A DNA stretch of 43,932 nt from Halobellus captivus (lineage in GTDB: Archaea; Halobacteriota; Halobacteria; Halobacteriales; Haloferacaceae): assembly GCF_007655485.1 (NCBI RefSeq), contig NZ_VJXQ01000009.1, positions 1-43,932 on the forward strand. The letters run 5' to 3'. Under the pieces are notes generated by a model. The model did not search any database, had not been told where the DNA came from, and saw only the letters and a list, made by a program, of their open reading frames with translations. How positions within the stretch are numbered: the stretch's first letter is position 1; each line of letters begins with the position of its first letter. Shown here piece by piece: positions 24,636 to 33,290 of this stretch. The position numbers and the translations under genes are program-made.

Positions 24636-24641
24636 CGATGG

Positions 24642-25508
24642 TTAGTAGGCGGGAAAGCCGAGGAGTGATTCGCTCACCGCATCCGAGAGGTCGCGCACAA
24701 TATCGTCCTCTTCCAAGGTGGGGCCGAACTCCGTTTGTTCACGCTCGCGGTTGCGTAGCGATTCGCGGAGCCGGGCCTTGTACTCGTCAACATCGTCCGA
24801 GATCTCGCTTCGGATTTCCCTGACGGTCATGTCGCTGTGTTTGCGTTGCGCGAGCTCGATAGAGAAGATCGTCCAGAACCGATCCGAAATGCTGAGCAGG
24901 GTCTCCGGTTTGTAGCGTTCCTCATCCAGCTCCGTGCTCATCACGCCGTACCACAGGTAGAGGTCGTCCTCAAACTCGGGAAACTCATCGGTGGGGAAGC
25001 TCCGAACCACCCGTGACAGGGACCGGCGAACCGCATCGGGGTCGTACCCTTCCTCCATGAAGTCAGGGTGCTCATCGGTTGCGGTCCGGAGCTGTTTGTC
25101 CATCTCCCGGTAATGCCGCTGCACCTTGTATGGGGCGTCCTCGTACTGGCGGTCCGTGATACCCTCAAGACCACCTTGCTGTACATACCGGGAGAATTCC
25201 TGACTGATCACCATCTTGGCCTTGTCGACCACTGATTCGGAGTGATCGAGCGACGTTGGCGTCACCGGACACTGGACTGCCGTCCCGCCGTCAGTCTGGG
25301 CGATTGAGACGGCCGAGTCCGAAAGTTTTGCCATGGTCCCGTATCGGTACCAGTAGTATGGGATATCGGCGTCAATGCCTTCCTCCTGAAGTCCACGTTT
25401 GATGAAGTACAGGAGCTTGTGCAGCTCCTTTTCCCGGAGTGGATTGTCAAAATCACGGATGTCGAGGAGGAGGGCTGTGACCTCGTCCACGCTCAGCGTC
25501 GGAGGCAT
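24642..25508 (-). CDS. Panacea-like (DUF4065/SocA type) protein, putative antitoxin
   Basis: A 288-residue protein. Residues 22-70 read FDNPLREKELHKLLYFIKRGL, then IPYYWYRYGTMAKLSDSAV, the pattern of Panacea-domain proteins (a K-L-L-Y-F helix, then W-x-Y/R-Y-G-x-x and the S/L helix). Panacea antitoxins neutralise many unrelated toxins and are usually the first gene of the pair. The remaining 200 residues are helical and of unknown role. It shares an operon with the PIN-like gene six bases downstream, so an antitoxin-toxin arrangement is the simplest reading. Cooperation with the nearby Argonaute operon is possible but not shown. Confidence 0.6.
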   Translation of the reverse strand: MPPTLSVDEVTALLLDIRDFDNPLREKELHKLLYFIKRGLQEEGIDADIPYYWYRYGTMAKLSDSAVSIAQTDGGTAVQCPVTPTSLDHSESVVDKAKMVISQEFSRYVQQGGLEGITDRQYEDAPYKVQRHYREMDKQLRTATDEHPDFMEEGYDPDAVRRSLSRVVRSFPTDEFPEFEDDLYLWYGVMSTELDEERYKPETLLSISDRFWTIFSIELAQRKHSDMTVREIRSEISDDVDEYKARLRESLRNREREQTEFGPTLEEDDIVRDLSDAVSESLLGFPAY

Positions 25509-25530
25509 ATGACAGACCTCTTAGCCACCT

Positions 25531-25541
25531 TACTTATACGT
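25531..25541 (-). promoter_or_regulatory. TATA box of the Panacea/PIN operon
   Basis: CGTATAAGTAA on the minus strand, centred about 28 bases before the ATG at 25508. Confidence 0.55.
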
Positions 25542-25851
25542 TGATGCATTTATCGGATGTTTTTGCTGGTTAATTCGGTTTTCGACCTAATGTACTACCC
25601 TCTTCGACCAATGTTCGTGTTGCTGCGCCAATTGTTAGTGGCCGCTTACATAAATGAAAAACTTCTGGCTAAATTGACGCTACCTAAATTAGAAGGTAGT
25701 CACTGCAATCTGCACGCAGCTTATATTCAGCAAGACCCTATGAACTTCATCCCCGTCTAATCGAACTCTCGCCAGTCAACTTCACGATTATTCGGTTCCC
25801 ACTGACGAAACAACGCCCGTGAAGACGGTCTACACCCGAAATCAGTAGAGT
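25542..25851. other. AT-rich intergenic region
   Basis: About 310 bases between the Panacea-like gene and the SRAP gene. One 67-codon plus-strand frame (25557-25760) lacks haloarchaeal codon bias and acidic composition, so I do not call it. I see no repeat or RNA gene. The low GC suggests old insertion debris or a promoter-rich spacer. Confidence 0.45.
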
Positions 25852-26541
25852 TTATTCCAAGCTAAAGTCGCCGAGTCCGGATTGTTCGTGCCCCAGTGAT
25901 TCGATCACCGACGGATCGTCGTTGTCGGGGCTGTTGACGTGCATCGATATCTCGTACGCCTCAAGGTCGTCGTCCGGGTAGGGCTGGCACATGTTTGCGC
26001 GTTCATCCGGGCCAGCAGTGAGCCACGTCTCCTCGGCGCCGTCGGGGAGAACAATTGGCATCCGGTCGTGAATTGGCTGCATCAGATCGTTCGGCTCCGT
26101 CGTCAGGATGGTCACGCACGAAATGTCTCTTTCCTCTCCTTCCCAGACCTCCCAGAGACCGGCCATCGCGAACGCCGGGGCGTCCTCACGGTAGATTCGA
26201 TAGGGTTGCTTGGGGCCGCTGTCCCGCTTCTGCCACTCGTAGAACCCCGACGAAAGAACGAGACAGGGCCGCGAGTCCCAGGCATCGCGGAAGGCTCGTT
26301 TCTCGGCTGCAGTTTCAGAGCGAGCGTTGATAATCCCCTCTCCGGGATCGTCCGCCCACGACGGGAGGAGGCCCCAATGATACTGGTCGATCTCGGCGGC
26401 GGCCCGGTTGGTGATGACGTCCAGCTGCTCTCCAGGGGCGATATTGTATCTCGGAGCGTACCCGCCGTCCGTGACGACCTCCGCTCCGAAATGCTTCTCG
26501 AGGTCTTCCTGGGTTGCGAACAGCGCGTTTCGCCCACACAT
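25852..26541 (-). CDS. SRAP-domain abasic-site protein (HMCES/YedK family)
   Basis: A 229-residue protein beginning MCGRNALF; Cys2, exposed after removal of Met1, forms the covalent link to abasic sites in single-stranded DNA. Other family residues are present: N72 in IINARSET, E102 in SGFYEWQ, and H158 in PIHDRMP. I chose the start at 26541 because catalysis requires Cys at position 2; a frame open 90 bases upstream is not coding. SRAP proteins shield abasic sites during replication and SOS-type repair. A pair of GTTAACCAACA inverted sites lies 82-124 bases upstream. Confidence 0.93.
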   Translation of the reverse strand: MCGRNALFATQEDLEKHFGAEVVTDGGYAPRYNIAPGEQLDVITNRAAAEIDQYHWGLLPSWADDPGEGIINARSETAAEKRAFRDAWDSRPCLVLSSGFYEWQKRDSGPKQPYRIYREDAPAFAMAGLWEVWEGEERDISCVTILTTEPNDLMQPIHDRMPIVLPDGAEETWLTAGPDERANMCQPYPDDDLEAYEISMHVNSPDNDDPSVIESLGHEQSGLGDFSLE

Positions 26542-26622
26542 ATCTCTCTTCTCGAGGAGAGTGAGCATCAAAGTATGGTAGCTGTGCGACGTAGAACGAG
26601 AACAGGGGAGTCGTTCAACAGT

Positions 26623-26665
26623 GTTAACCAACAGCTAGGAGTTATCCTACGGCGTGTTGGTTAAC
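26623..26665. promoter_or_regulatory. GTTAACCAACA inverted pair, copy 1 (before SRAP gene)
   Basis: GTTAACCAACA at 26623-26633 and its exact inverse TGTTGGTTAAC at 26655-26665, with 21 bases between. The same pair occurs at 35157-35199 and 39975-40018. It lies upstream of the minus-strand SRAP gene. Confidence 0.75.
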
Positions 26666-26780
26666 ATAGGTGGCTGCCGTGTACCTAAATTCAGTTCCTG
26701 AACCACTTTTAGACGGTACGTTCCGAGAGTCAGAACCGGAATACTGGAGAGCGTTTCTCCGGCCCCTAACTGAAGGTGGT

Positions 26781-28805
26781 TCAGTACTCTTCGGTAATGC
26801 AGCTGTTTATCCATTCGATGGCGACCTGGCCATCCATTTCGGTGAATCGATCAATCTCTCGGTGATGGGCGATGGCGTTGCGGAATTCTGCGAAGTCCTC
26901 AAACCGGGTTTGAACCGCTGATTTCGATGGTAGGTAATCCCCGAAAACGTCCCAGCGAGCGTTGATGATCTTTGCGTAGTCCATCACGTTACAGAAGTCA
27001 AGTTTGTCTCGATCAGAGTCGACAGTGAACTCGGGATTACTGTCTTGCTCCTCGCTAATACGCCGCTGAACGTTCGAGTTCACATCGTTCGGGACTTCAC
27101 CCCAGAACGTGCCTCCATCGCTTGCTAGAGCGAGTTCTCTGTCAATGAAGTCTCGAACCAATACCTCCGTCTCTTTGACGGCGCTCTGTGGGTCATTTCG
27201 GAGATCAGATTCGAGAGCGGAATACTCCCCGATCAGTTCCATGAATTCGGAGTACACGAGTTCCGCCCTCTGTTCCTGGAACGTATCATAATCGTTGTCC
27301 CAGATACCCGAGTCCTCGTCATGGGGGATAAGGTGCGAATCCATGATTCGCTCAAACTCATTTACATCATTTGCGAGTCTTCCAAAGTACTCTTTTGCGG
27401 AGGTGTCCGAGAGACGGCGGTTAAGCTCGGCAGGAATGAAGGTAATGTCCATAATGCTCTTCCGTTCCTTTTTCGAGTAGTCTAACCCCCGCAGATAGGC
27501 GTTCGGAAAGATGTGATGCTTGTTGAGACGGAAGTCAGCGTACTCGTTTTCCGTCAGGTCAATTTCTGATCCGTCCTCGAAGTGAAGAGGTCGGTTCCGT
27601 GCAAGGAGACAGAGGAATGCATTCCTGAGGCCTGAAGTGGACCGCTTGATATTGGTTGTTTTGAGGCGTTCTGTGCTAATCTGCGGCGTGAAGTTGATTT
27701 CAACATCTTCTCCGGCGATGATCCTGTCGACCAGTTTGCTATCTTCAGTCATTCTGGTCTGTGCAGAACTGCTGTACCGACCCGAGAGAGCGACCCGCCA
27801 GAACCAGCGGTCTATCTGTTCCTGGTGGTCTGGATCGACATTCCTGCGATCTGTCTCATACATATAATATGCGAGCACAGGAATCATTCCTTCGTACGGA
27901 ATGAACTCGGACCGTTTCACTCCGTGTTGTTTTCTGAGATAGCCAATCGCGGAGATCATAGCCTCCTTGGTATCCTCCCAGTTCTCTCTGACATCATCGG
28001 GATCGAGATTCTTCTGAGCGTCCGTGCTGCACGTTCCATCAATGTTGAGAGCCAGGGTCTGGGTCACGGTGCCTCTGTCAATCTCCCCGAACCCGATCTG
28101 GTCTAAGTGCTCGAAAATATCCTCGTCGATGCGGCTACGAAGATTGAAATCCCTTGACCAGATGTTGGCGTTAACTATATCGAAGCGGCTGAGTCGCGTC
28201 CCTTTCTGATTGATCCGCTCGAAGATGTTTATGACGCTCTCAACTTCGTTCGTCTTGACGATGATAAGTGGGAGTTCGTATTTCGTCAGCGCATCGTTGC
28301 AATCAGTGAACGCCTCATATCGATCGTCCTCTAACTCGTCGCGAACCTCTCGCTTGTCGTCCCAGATGTCGCAGACTCGTACAAGGTGGTCGGCTTTGCC
28401 TTCTGCAACTTTGAACGTCTCTTCGTCAAGGTCAAAGACGATGCGGCTGTAGTCCGTGTCCGCATATTTCATCCCGTTGAGCGTAACGTAGAGCGAGGTT
28501 AGCCGTTGTTGGCCGTCAAGCACGAAACTGATTTCGGGGAATTCGGACCGCTGGATTTCTTCAAGTGAGGGCTGCTGGAGTTCGTCGACATCTCGGAAGA
28601 AGTCCCACATATCGTGCGGGACTCGCCAGAAGAAGAAACTCCCGATGGGGTAACTCTTGTAGATACTGTCGAAGAGATCGACGACGTCGGTTCGGTCCCA
28701 GACGAATTCTCGCTGGAACTCTGGAATGCGGTATTTTCCTTTCCCGACCTGAGTGATTACGTCGTCAAGACGTCGGTCATCGACGTCCAAGCTCACATTC
28801 CGCAT
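26781..28805 (-). CDS. GmrSD-like DUF262-HNH protein with C-terminal HEPN motif
   Basis: A 674-residue protein. Residues 10-110 are the DUF262 (GmrS-type) domain with IPEFQREFVWD (27-37) and DGQQRLTSLY (97-106), the nucleotide-binding signature of type IV modification-dependent enzymes. Residues 425-465 carry the HNH/DUF1524 nuclease motif HHIFPNAYLRG (430-440), followed by ITFIPAELNRRL. Residues 540-674 form a helical domain ending FRNAIAHHREI, with the HEPN-type R642-N643-x-x-x-H647 motif. GmrSD enzymes cut DNA with glucosylated hydroxymethylcytosine; substrate here is unknown. It stands alone with a TATA box 27 bases before its ATG. Confidence 0.87.
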   Translation of the reverse strand: MRNVSLDVDDRRLDDVITQVGKGKYRIPEFQREFVWDRTDVVDLFDSIYKSYPIGSFFFWRVPHDMWDFFRDVDELQQPSLEEIQRSEFPEISFVLDGQQRLTSLYVTLNGMKYADTDYSRIVFDLDEETFKVAEGKADHLVRVCDIWDDKREVRDELEDDRYEAFTDCNDALTKYELPLIIVKTNEVESVINIFERINQKGTRLSRFDIVNANIWSRDFNLRSRIDEDIFEHLDQIGFGEIDRGTVTQTLALNIDGTCSTDAQKNLDPDDVRENWEDTKEAMISAIGYLRKQHGVKRSEFIPYEGMIPVLAYYMYETDRRNVDPDHQEQIDRWFWRVALSGRYSSSAQTRMTEDSKLVDRIIAGEDVEINFTPQISTERLKTTNIKRSTSGLRNAFLCLLARNRPLHFEDGSEIDLTENEYADFRLNKHHIFPNAYLRGLDYSKKERKSIMDITFIPAELNRRLSDTSAKEYFGRLANDVNEFERIMDSHLIPHDEDSGIWDNDYDTFQEQRAELVYSEFMELIGEYSALESDLRNDPQSAVKETEVLVRDFIDRELALASDGGTFWGEVPNDVNSNVQRRISEEQDSNPEFTVDSDRDKLDFCNVMDYAKIINARWDVFGDYLPSKSAVQTRFEDFAEFRNAIAHHREIDRFTEMDGQVAIEWINSCITEEY

Positions 28806-28828
28806 AGAGAATCACATTCGCAGTCGAG

Positions 28829-28836
28829 TTATAAAT
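28829..28836 (-). promoter_or_regulatory. TATA box of the GmrSD-like gene
   Basis: ATTTATAA on the minus strand, centred 27 bases upstream of the ATG at 28805; an ideal leaderless promoter. Confidence 0.6.
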
Positions 28837-29016
28837 CTGTGTGGTTGACCCTTTTCCGCCCCGTCAGCCAGCGTATTCTTGAAACAACCCGGAAACGTGG
28901 GTTCAGAGGACTATAACCCGAATACTGCACGCCGTTTAGACTACCAGCTCTATCGTTCTATGAAACGTGGAAACGACACGCCACGCCTTATCGGACACTT
29001 CTCCGTCTAGTGAGGT

Positions 29017-29985
29017 ATGTCCGAGGGATCTCCATCGAGGTCGCGATCAACGAAGAGCGAGCTGGCGGTGAACCAGCCGACGCGTGGCGCAGACCGCAAT
29101 CAGCAGTCACTCACCGGGACGGCCGACCAGCCGCCTGACGAGTTCTTGTTTCCCTCACTCGATAACGGCATCACGCTCCTCGATATCGAGGGAGGGCGTG
29201 GCGTCCCAGTTCTCCAGTCGCTTGTGCTCGACCACCTCCTGCTGAGCGACGGACCGGCCTTCTGGGTCGACGCCCACGGCCACGCGACAACCACCTCACT
29301 CGCCCGCCTCACGCCCAGCCAGCGCTTACTCGACCGAATTCATGTCGCCCGCGGCTTCACTGCCTACCAGCACTACGGCGCGCTCTGTGACCTGCCCGAC
29401 GCCGTCAACCAGCACGTCCAGCAAGCCACGGCCGCGGACGCTGTAGCAACGCACCGAGAACGGCAGAGCCACGAGCAGGAGACCTCGCCACACACGCCGT
29501 CGCTCATCGTTGTCCCGGCGCTCGATGCCCAGTACTGGGACGACGATACCCTGGGGGAAGAACACGCGCAGACGCTCCAGGCGCGAGCTCTCGCTCGTCT
29601 CAGTACCTATGCACGGGGCTACGATGTCCCCGTCCTCGTCACGCGCACGACTGCCAACGAGTTCACGGCGCCGATCGAAACGACCGCCGATCATCATCTG
29701 GAGTGTGAACAGACGCGGATGGGGCCACGTTTCGTTGGCGACGAGTTCGAGACGCTCGTCTATCCCGTCGACGGCGGCGCGTACTACCAGACCACATTCG
29801 CGTACTGGCGGAAGATGCTCACTGCCCGTGCCGACCAGGTGGGCCTCCAGCCGGCGTCACCCCCTACCCCAGGAGATTCCGGCGGAACTACCGATATCGG
29901 GACCGGCGTCATGGCCGACGGCACGAGTACGACACTCACCACGAACCCACTACTTGACGCGTGGGCCAACACAGGAGGTCGGTGA
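29017..29985 (+). CDS. RecA/RadA-superfamily ATPase-like plasmid protein
   Basis: A 322-residue protein of a family found beside PolB genes on haloarchaeal plasmids. The core looks RecA-like: GITLLDIEGGRGVPVLQSLVLDHLLL (51-76) occupies the Walker A place, FWVDAHGHATTTSLARL follows, SLIVVPALDAQYW sits where Walker B is expected, and VPVLVTRTTANEF resembles the following strand. The Walker A lysine is absent (GGRGVPV), so ATP use is doubtful. The first 40 residues and the last 60 are disordered. A role in recombination or repair tied to the downstream polymerase is inferred from the conserved gene trio. The stop overlaps the start of the next gene. Confidence 0.65.
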   Translation: MSEGSPSRSRSTKSELAVNQPTRGADRNQQSLTGTADQPPDEFLFPSLDNGITLLDIEGGRGVPVLQSLVLDHLLLSDGPAFWVDAHGHATTTSLARLTPSQRLLDRIHVARGFTAYQHYGALCDLPDAVNQHVQQATAADAVATHRERQSHEQETSPHTPSLIVVPALDAQYWDDDTLGEEHAQTLQARALARLSTYARGYDVPVLVTRTTANEFTAPIETTADHHLECEQTRMGPRFVGDEFETLVYPVDGGAYYQTTFAYWRKMLTARADQVGLQPASPPTPGDSGGTTDIGTGVMADGTSTTLTTNPLLDAWANTGGR

Positions 29986-30305
29986 CGGTGGGGCGGACGA
30001 ATCCGACGTTCCGGGATGCGCTTCGCGCTATCGAAGAGCGGTGGGGAGAGTATCGCCGTGCGCTCCGGCGCCGCGACCAACCTCGGTTCGACCAGCTGTT
30101 CACGTACGCCCGCGAGCACGCCGACGCGAGCGGATTGTTGAACCACCAGAACCCCATGCTTCCGTCGCTTCTCAGCGTCGATCTCGAACAGGAGTCACGC
30201 CTCGACGCACATGACGAGCGCCTCGACGATATCGAGGATGCAATCGAGGCGCTACGAAAGCAGCACGACGAAATGGACGACAAGCCACAGCCAGCTGACG
30301 ACTGA
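29982..30305 (+). CDS. Small acidic coiled protein between RecA-like and PolB genes
   Basis: A 107-residue protein starting with GTG at 29982, giving the GTGA overlap with the previous stop; GTG at 29988 is an alternative, and an upstream ATG at 29961 would overlap further. It reads TNPTFRDALRAIEERWGEYRRALRRRDQ, then a helix rich in Asp/Glu (EQESRLDAHDERLDDIEDAI) predicted as a coiled coil. It belongs to a haloarchaeal family seen in the same trio. Function is unknown; a linker or accessory of the polymerase is possible. It ends five bases before the PolB start. Confidence 0.7.
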   Translation: MTVGRTNPTFRDALRAIEERWGEYRRALRRRDQPRFDQLFTYAREHADASGLLNHQNPMLPSLLSVDLEQESRLDAHDERLDDIEDAIEALRKQHDEMDDKPQPADD

Positions 30306-30310
30306 TACCG

Positions 30311-32455
30311 ATGCCGTTCAAAATCGACTTCCTCGACGACCGCGTCCTCGAATGGGAAGCGACGACCGACGGCGCCGTGGCCACTGAGCGCCGGGACTAC
30401 ACACCGCGGTTCCATGTCGCCGCTCGCTCGCCAGAGACTGACGTCGATCTCTCTGGACTTCAGGCGTTCTACGAGCGCCATCCGGACGTCGTCGCGACCG
30501 AGTACGTCGACCGACACCCTGGATTTCGTCGTGACCTGGAGCGGGTCCTTGCCGTCGACGTTTCACACATCGACCGGGTGACGGCGCTCGCCCGCCAGAC
30601 GCGCCAACTCTCCGAATACCCCATCGGCGATATCGCCTGTTTCAACGTAGACTTCTCGCGGGAGTTCCGCTACTGTCTGGAGAACAACGTCAATCCGACG
30701 CCGGCGAACGAGCTGTCGACGCTCCACCTCAGTATCCCGGTGACCGAGACGAACAGTAAAACCTACACCGAACTCGGCGTCGACGGCGAGACCGTCACGG
30801 GCCCGCCGGAGGAACTCCTCGCTGCTGTGCAGGACGCGCTCGACGTACGCGACCCGGATGTCCTTGTGTGCTCGACGAGCGAGATCATCCCGACGCTCTA
30901 CGCGATGGCTCGCGACGCCGGCGTCGACGGCTTCACGCTGAGTCGGTGGCCCAACGTCGACTACCAGCAGCTCGCCGGTCGGTCGACGTATTCGAGTTAC
31001 GGCCGGGTGGGACACTCCCCTGCCCGCTACAACGTGCCGGGACGGGCTATCATCGATGAGTCGAACGCGTTCTTCTTCGGTGAGACGAACCTCGACGGCA
31101 TCCTCGACCTCGTCACTCGGTCGAAAAAGCCAATCCAGGAACTCGCGTGGGCGTCGATTGGGAACGTCCTCACTGCCATCCAGATCTGTGAAGCACACAA
31201 GCGCGGTGTGCTGACGCCATGGAACTCCTGGCGACACGAGTTCTACAAGCCGATGACCACGCTTCACGACGCTGACCGCGGTGGCTTCATCTTCGCGCCC
31301 GAAGTCGGCCTCCACGAGGACGTCCACGAACTCGACTTTTCGAGTCTCTATCCGAATATCATCTGCACGCGGAACGTCTCGCCCGATGTCATCCGGTGTG
31401 ACTGCCACAGCGACCGCGACGATGTGCCCGGCCTCGGCTACGCGATCTGTGACGACCGCGGCTACCTCGTCGACGTCCTCCAGCCAATCATCGATGCGCG
31501 CGACGAGATCAAGACCGCAATCCGTCGCGAAGAACAGCGGGAGAACCCCGACCAAGACTGTCTCGACGAACTCGAGGGGCGGTCGGCCGCGCTAAAGTGG
31601 ATTCTCGTCGCGTGCTTTGGGTATCAGGGATTCAGTAACGCGAAATTCGGCCGAATCGAGTGCCACGAAGCAATTAACGCGTTCGCTCGGGAGATCCTGC
31701 TCATCGCGAAACAGCGGTTGGAAGCGGGCGGATGGCGCGTCGTTCACGGGATCGTCGACTCGATCTGGGTGACGCCCGACCCGGACGTCAGCGACGACGA
31801 ACGAGGATCACTGGAGACGTTGGCCGCCGAGATTACGGACACCGTCGATATCCGTCTCGAATATGAAGCCGAGTACGAGTGGGTAGCGTTCGTGCCACAG
31901 CGCGAGAGCGACGCCGGCGCGCTGACGAAATATTTCGGGAAGGTTGCGGGCAAGGACGAGTTCAAGATACGCGGCATCGAAGCCCGGCAACGATCGACGC
32001 CCGGATTCATCGAAGACGTCCAGCGCGACTGTCTCGAGATTCTCGGTCAAACGCAATCTCCGGATGTGGTAATTAATCGCTTGGAACGGGCGATTTCGGA
32101 GCTTCACGCTGGCGATGTCGATTCCGACCGACTCGTCGAACGGAACCGTGTTTCCAAGCCTGTCGAGGCGTACACGCAGTACACCCAGAACGTGGCGGCA
32201 CTCGAGCGTGCTCGGGACCAGGATCTCGCGGTCCATCCCGGTCAAGATGTCGAGTACGTGGTCGTCGACGACGAGAAGGCATCACGAGAACGTGTCGCCC
32301 TTGCTCACGAAGAGACGGACCAGTATGATCCATCGTACTATGAGACGCAGCTGGTCCGAGCTGTCGAGAGTATTATCTCACCCTTGGGATGGGATCGGTC
32401 GGATATCCGACGAAGGTTAGCAAAGACACGAACGACTAAGATCACCTCGTTCTGA
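30311..32455 (+). CDS. PolB-family DNA polymerase, proofreading site degenerate
   Basis: A 714-residue family B polymerase. Polymerase motif A is intact (LDFSSLYPNI, D342), motif B is present (ALKWILVACFGYQG, K429, G437) and motif C reads HGIVDSIWV (479-487), keeping one Asp of the usual DTDS. The exonuclease half is present but changed: the Exo I DxE is LHLSIP (138-143) and Exo II is DPDVLVCSTSE (181-191) without the Asn-Asp pair, so proofreading is probably lost. This pattern fits the archaeal PolB2-like group found on plasmids and mobile elements, possibly used in lesion bypass. It closes a three-gene operon and is followed by the iteron-bearing origin. Confidence 0.85.
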   Translation: MPFKIDFLDDRVLEWEATTDGAVATERRDYTPRFHVAARSPETDVDLSGLQAFYERHPDVVATEYVDRHPGFRRDLERVLAVDVSHIDRVTALARQTRQLSEYPIGDIACFNVDFSREFRYCLENNVNPTPANELSTLHLSIPVTETNSKTYTELGVDGETVTGPPEELLAAVQDALDVRDPDVLVCSTSEIIPTLYAMARDAGVDGFTLSRWPNVDYQQLAGRSTYSSYGRVGHSPARYNVPGRAIIDESNAFFFGETNLDGILDLVTRSKKPIQELAWASIGNVLTAIQICEAHKRGVLTPWNSWRHEFYKPMTTLHDADRGGFIFAPEVGLHEDVHELDFSSLYPNIICTRNVSPDVIRCDCHSDRDDVPGLGYAICDDRGYLVDVLQPIIDARDEIKTAIRREEQRENPDQDCLDELEGRSAALKWILVACFGYQGFSNAKFGRIECHEAINAFAREILLIAKQRLEAGGWRVVHGIVDSIWVTPDPDVSDDERGSLETLAAEITDTVDIRLEYEAEYEWVAFVPQRESDAGALTKYFGKVAGKDEFKIRGIEARQRSTPGFIEDVQRDCLEILGQTQSPDVVINRLERAISELHAGDVDSDRLVERNRVSKPVEAYTQYTQNVAALERARDQDLAVHPGQDVEYVVVDDEKASRERVALAHEETDQYDPSYYETQLVRAVESIISPLGWDRSDIRRRLAKTRTTKITSF

Positions 32456-32491
32456 CCCTGCGGTTGCAACAAGATACAGCTGGAACCACAC

Positions 32492-32512
32492 ACCCCCCTC
32501 GTTCGGAATGAG
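32492..32512 (-). repeat. Origin iteron 1 (inverted orientation)
   Basis: On the minus strand it reads CTCATTCCGAACGAGGGGGG followed by T. It is the only copy pointing the other way, across the AT-rich block from the rest. Confidence 0.85.
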
Positions 32513-32862
32513 ATTATACCCTCCATACCACCTGATTAGAAGCTGAGTTTCCACCCGATGAGAAGGTTGCAGTAATGGATTCGTTGGGTATACGCCCTCG
32601 ACGTATGGTCTACTGCTTCGATTCAAAGGATAGAATAGCTGTACTTCCAGTGTTAGGCGTATTCACGAATACTTCTAACTAGTGCCGTATTCTACTTAGT
32701 GGGCTCTTAGCGTAACTAGGTAATAAAGCTAGGGTAGTAACTAGACAAGTGATCCTTCGAAGTCTACGCTATCTTGCGGTTTGGAGAGAATGGCTCGTCC
32801 TAGTTAAGAACCGCCTAGTTGGTTGATGGAAGATCGCGCCCATACGGTCAGTCTTACGGGAT

Positions 32863-32883
32863 CTCATTCCGAATCAGGGGGGT
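32863..32883 (+). repeat. Origin iteron 2
   Basis: CTCATTCCGAATCAGGGGGG followed by T; the consensus copy. Confidence 0.85.
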
Positions 32884-32957
32884 GTGTCCCTCCAACTCCA
32901 ATCTCCATCCATCCTGTTTAAGCTGGCATCAATATCGTCCATTAGTTCGGGGAACAG

Positions 32958-32978
32958 CTCACTCCGAATCAGGGGGGT
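32958..32978 (+). repeat. Origin iteron 3
   Basis: CTCACTCCGAATCAGGGGGG followed by T; one difference from consensus. Confidence 0.85.
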
Positions 32979-33024
32979 CTCTTTAGCATTCCCGATTCTT
33001 GGCTGATGGACCAACTCGTACTAC

Positions 33025-33045
33025 CTCATTCCGAACGAGGGGGGT
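33025..33045 (+). repeat. Origin iteron 4
   Basis: CTCATTCCGAACGAGGGGGG followed by T; identical to the inverted copy 1. Confidence 0.85.
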
Positions 33046-33102
33046 TGATCTGAACCCGCTGATCATTTGAGCTGCTGGCAATCCTCTCGTTCTAGGAAAT
33101 AG

Positions 33103-33123
33103 CTCACTCCGAATTAGGAGGGT
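33103..33123 (+). repeat. Origin iteron 5
   Basis: CTCACTCCGAATTAGGAGGG followed by T; three differences from consensus. Confidence 0.8.
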
Positions 33124-33156
33124 GAGGTCATCAGGAGACGCAGATTTGAACGACAC

Positions 33157-33176
33157 CTCACTCTGAATCGGGTATC
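33157..33176 (+). repeat. Origin iteron 6 (degenerate)
   Basis: CTCACTCTGAATCGGGTATC; the first half is kept, the G-string is lost. Confidence 0.6.
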
Positions 33177-33236
33177 ATCGGGTATGGCGGTGCCACCTAT
33201 CGATCTTCCGCTGTTTAGCACCGATATCCAACGAAT

Positions 33237-33256
33237 CTCATTCCGAACCAGGGGGT
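33237..33256 (+). repeat. Origin iteron 7
   Basis: CTCATTCCGAACCAGGGGGT, one G shorter than consensus, 35 bases before the Orc1/Cdc6 start. Confidence 0.82.
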
Positions 33257-33290
33257 AACGACTAAGTAGGTTCCTTCCCAGGATGAATCT

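Larger units (their letters stand above)
32456..33290. other. Predicted replication origin region
   Basis: An 835-base noncoding stretch before the second Orc1/Cdc6 gene. It contains seven copies of a G-tailed repeat (one inverted at 32492, six direct between 32863 and 33256) separated by an AT-richer block at 32520-32860, a good place for DNA unwinding. A palindrome GTATTCACGAATAC is at 32659-32672. The layout, inverted and direct recognition boxes flanking an AT-rich element beside orc, is that of haloarchaeal origins. Confidence 0.82.

Noticed and set aside
25557-25760. 67-codon plus-strand frame in an AT-rich spacer
   Set aside because: Hydrophobic, non-acidic, no haloarchaeal codon bias, no family resemblance.
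30563-31555. 330-codon open frame on the minus strand
   Set aside because: Lies wholly within the PolB gene; a GC-rich antisense shadow with no recognisable domain.
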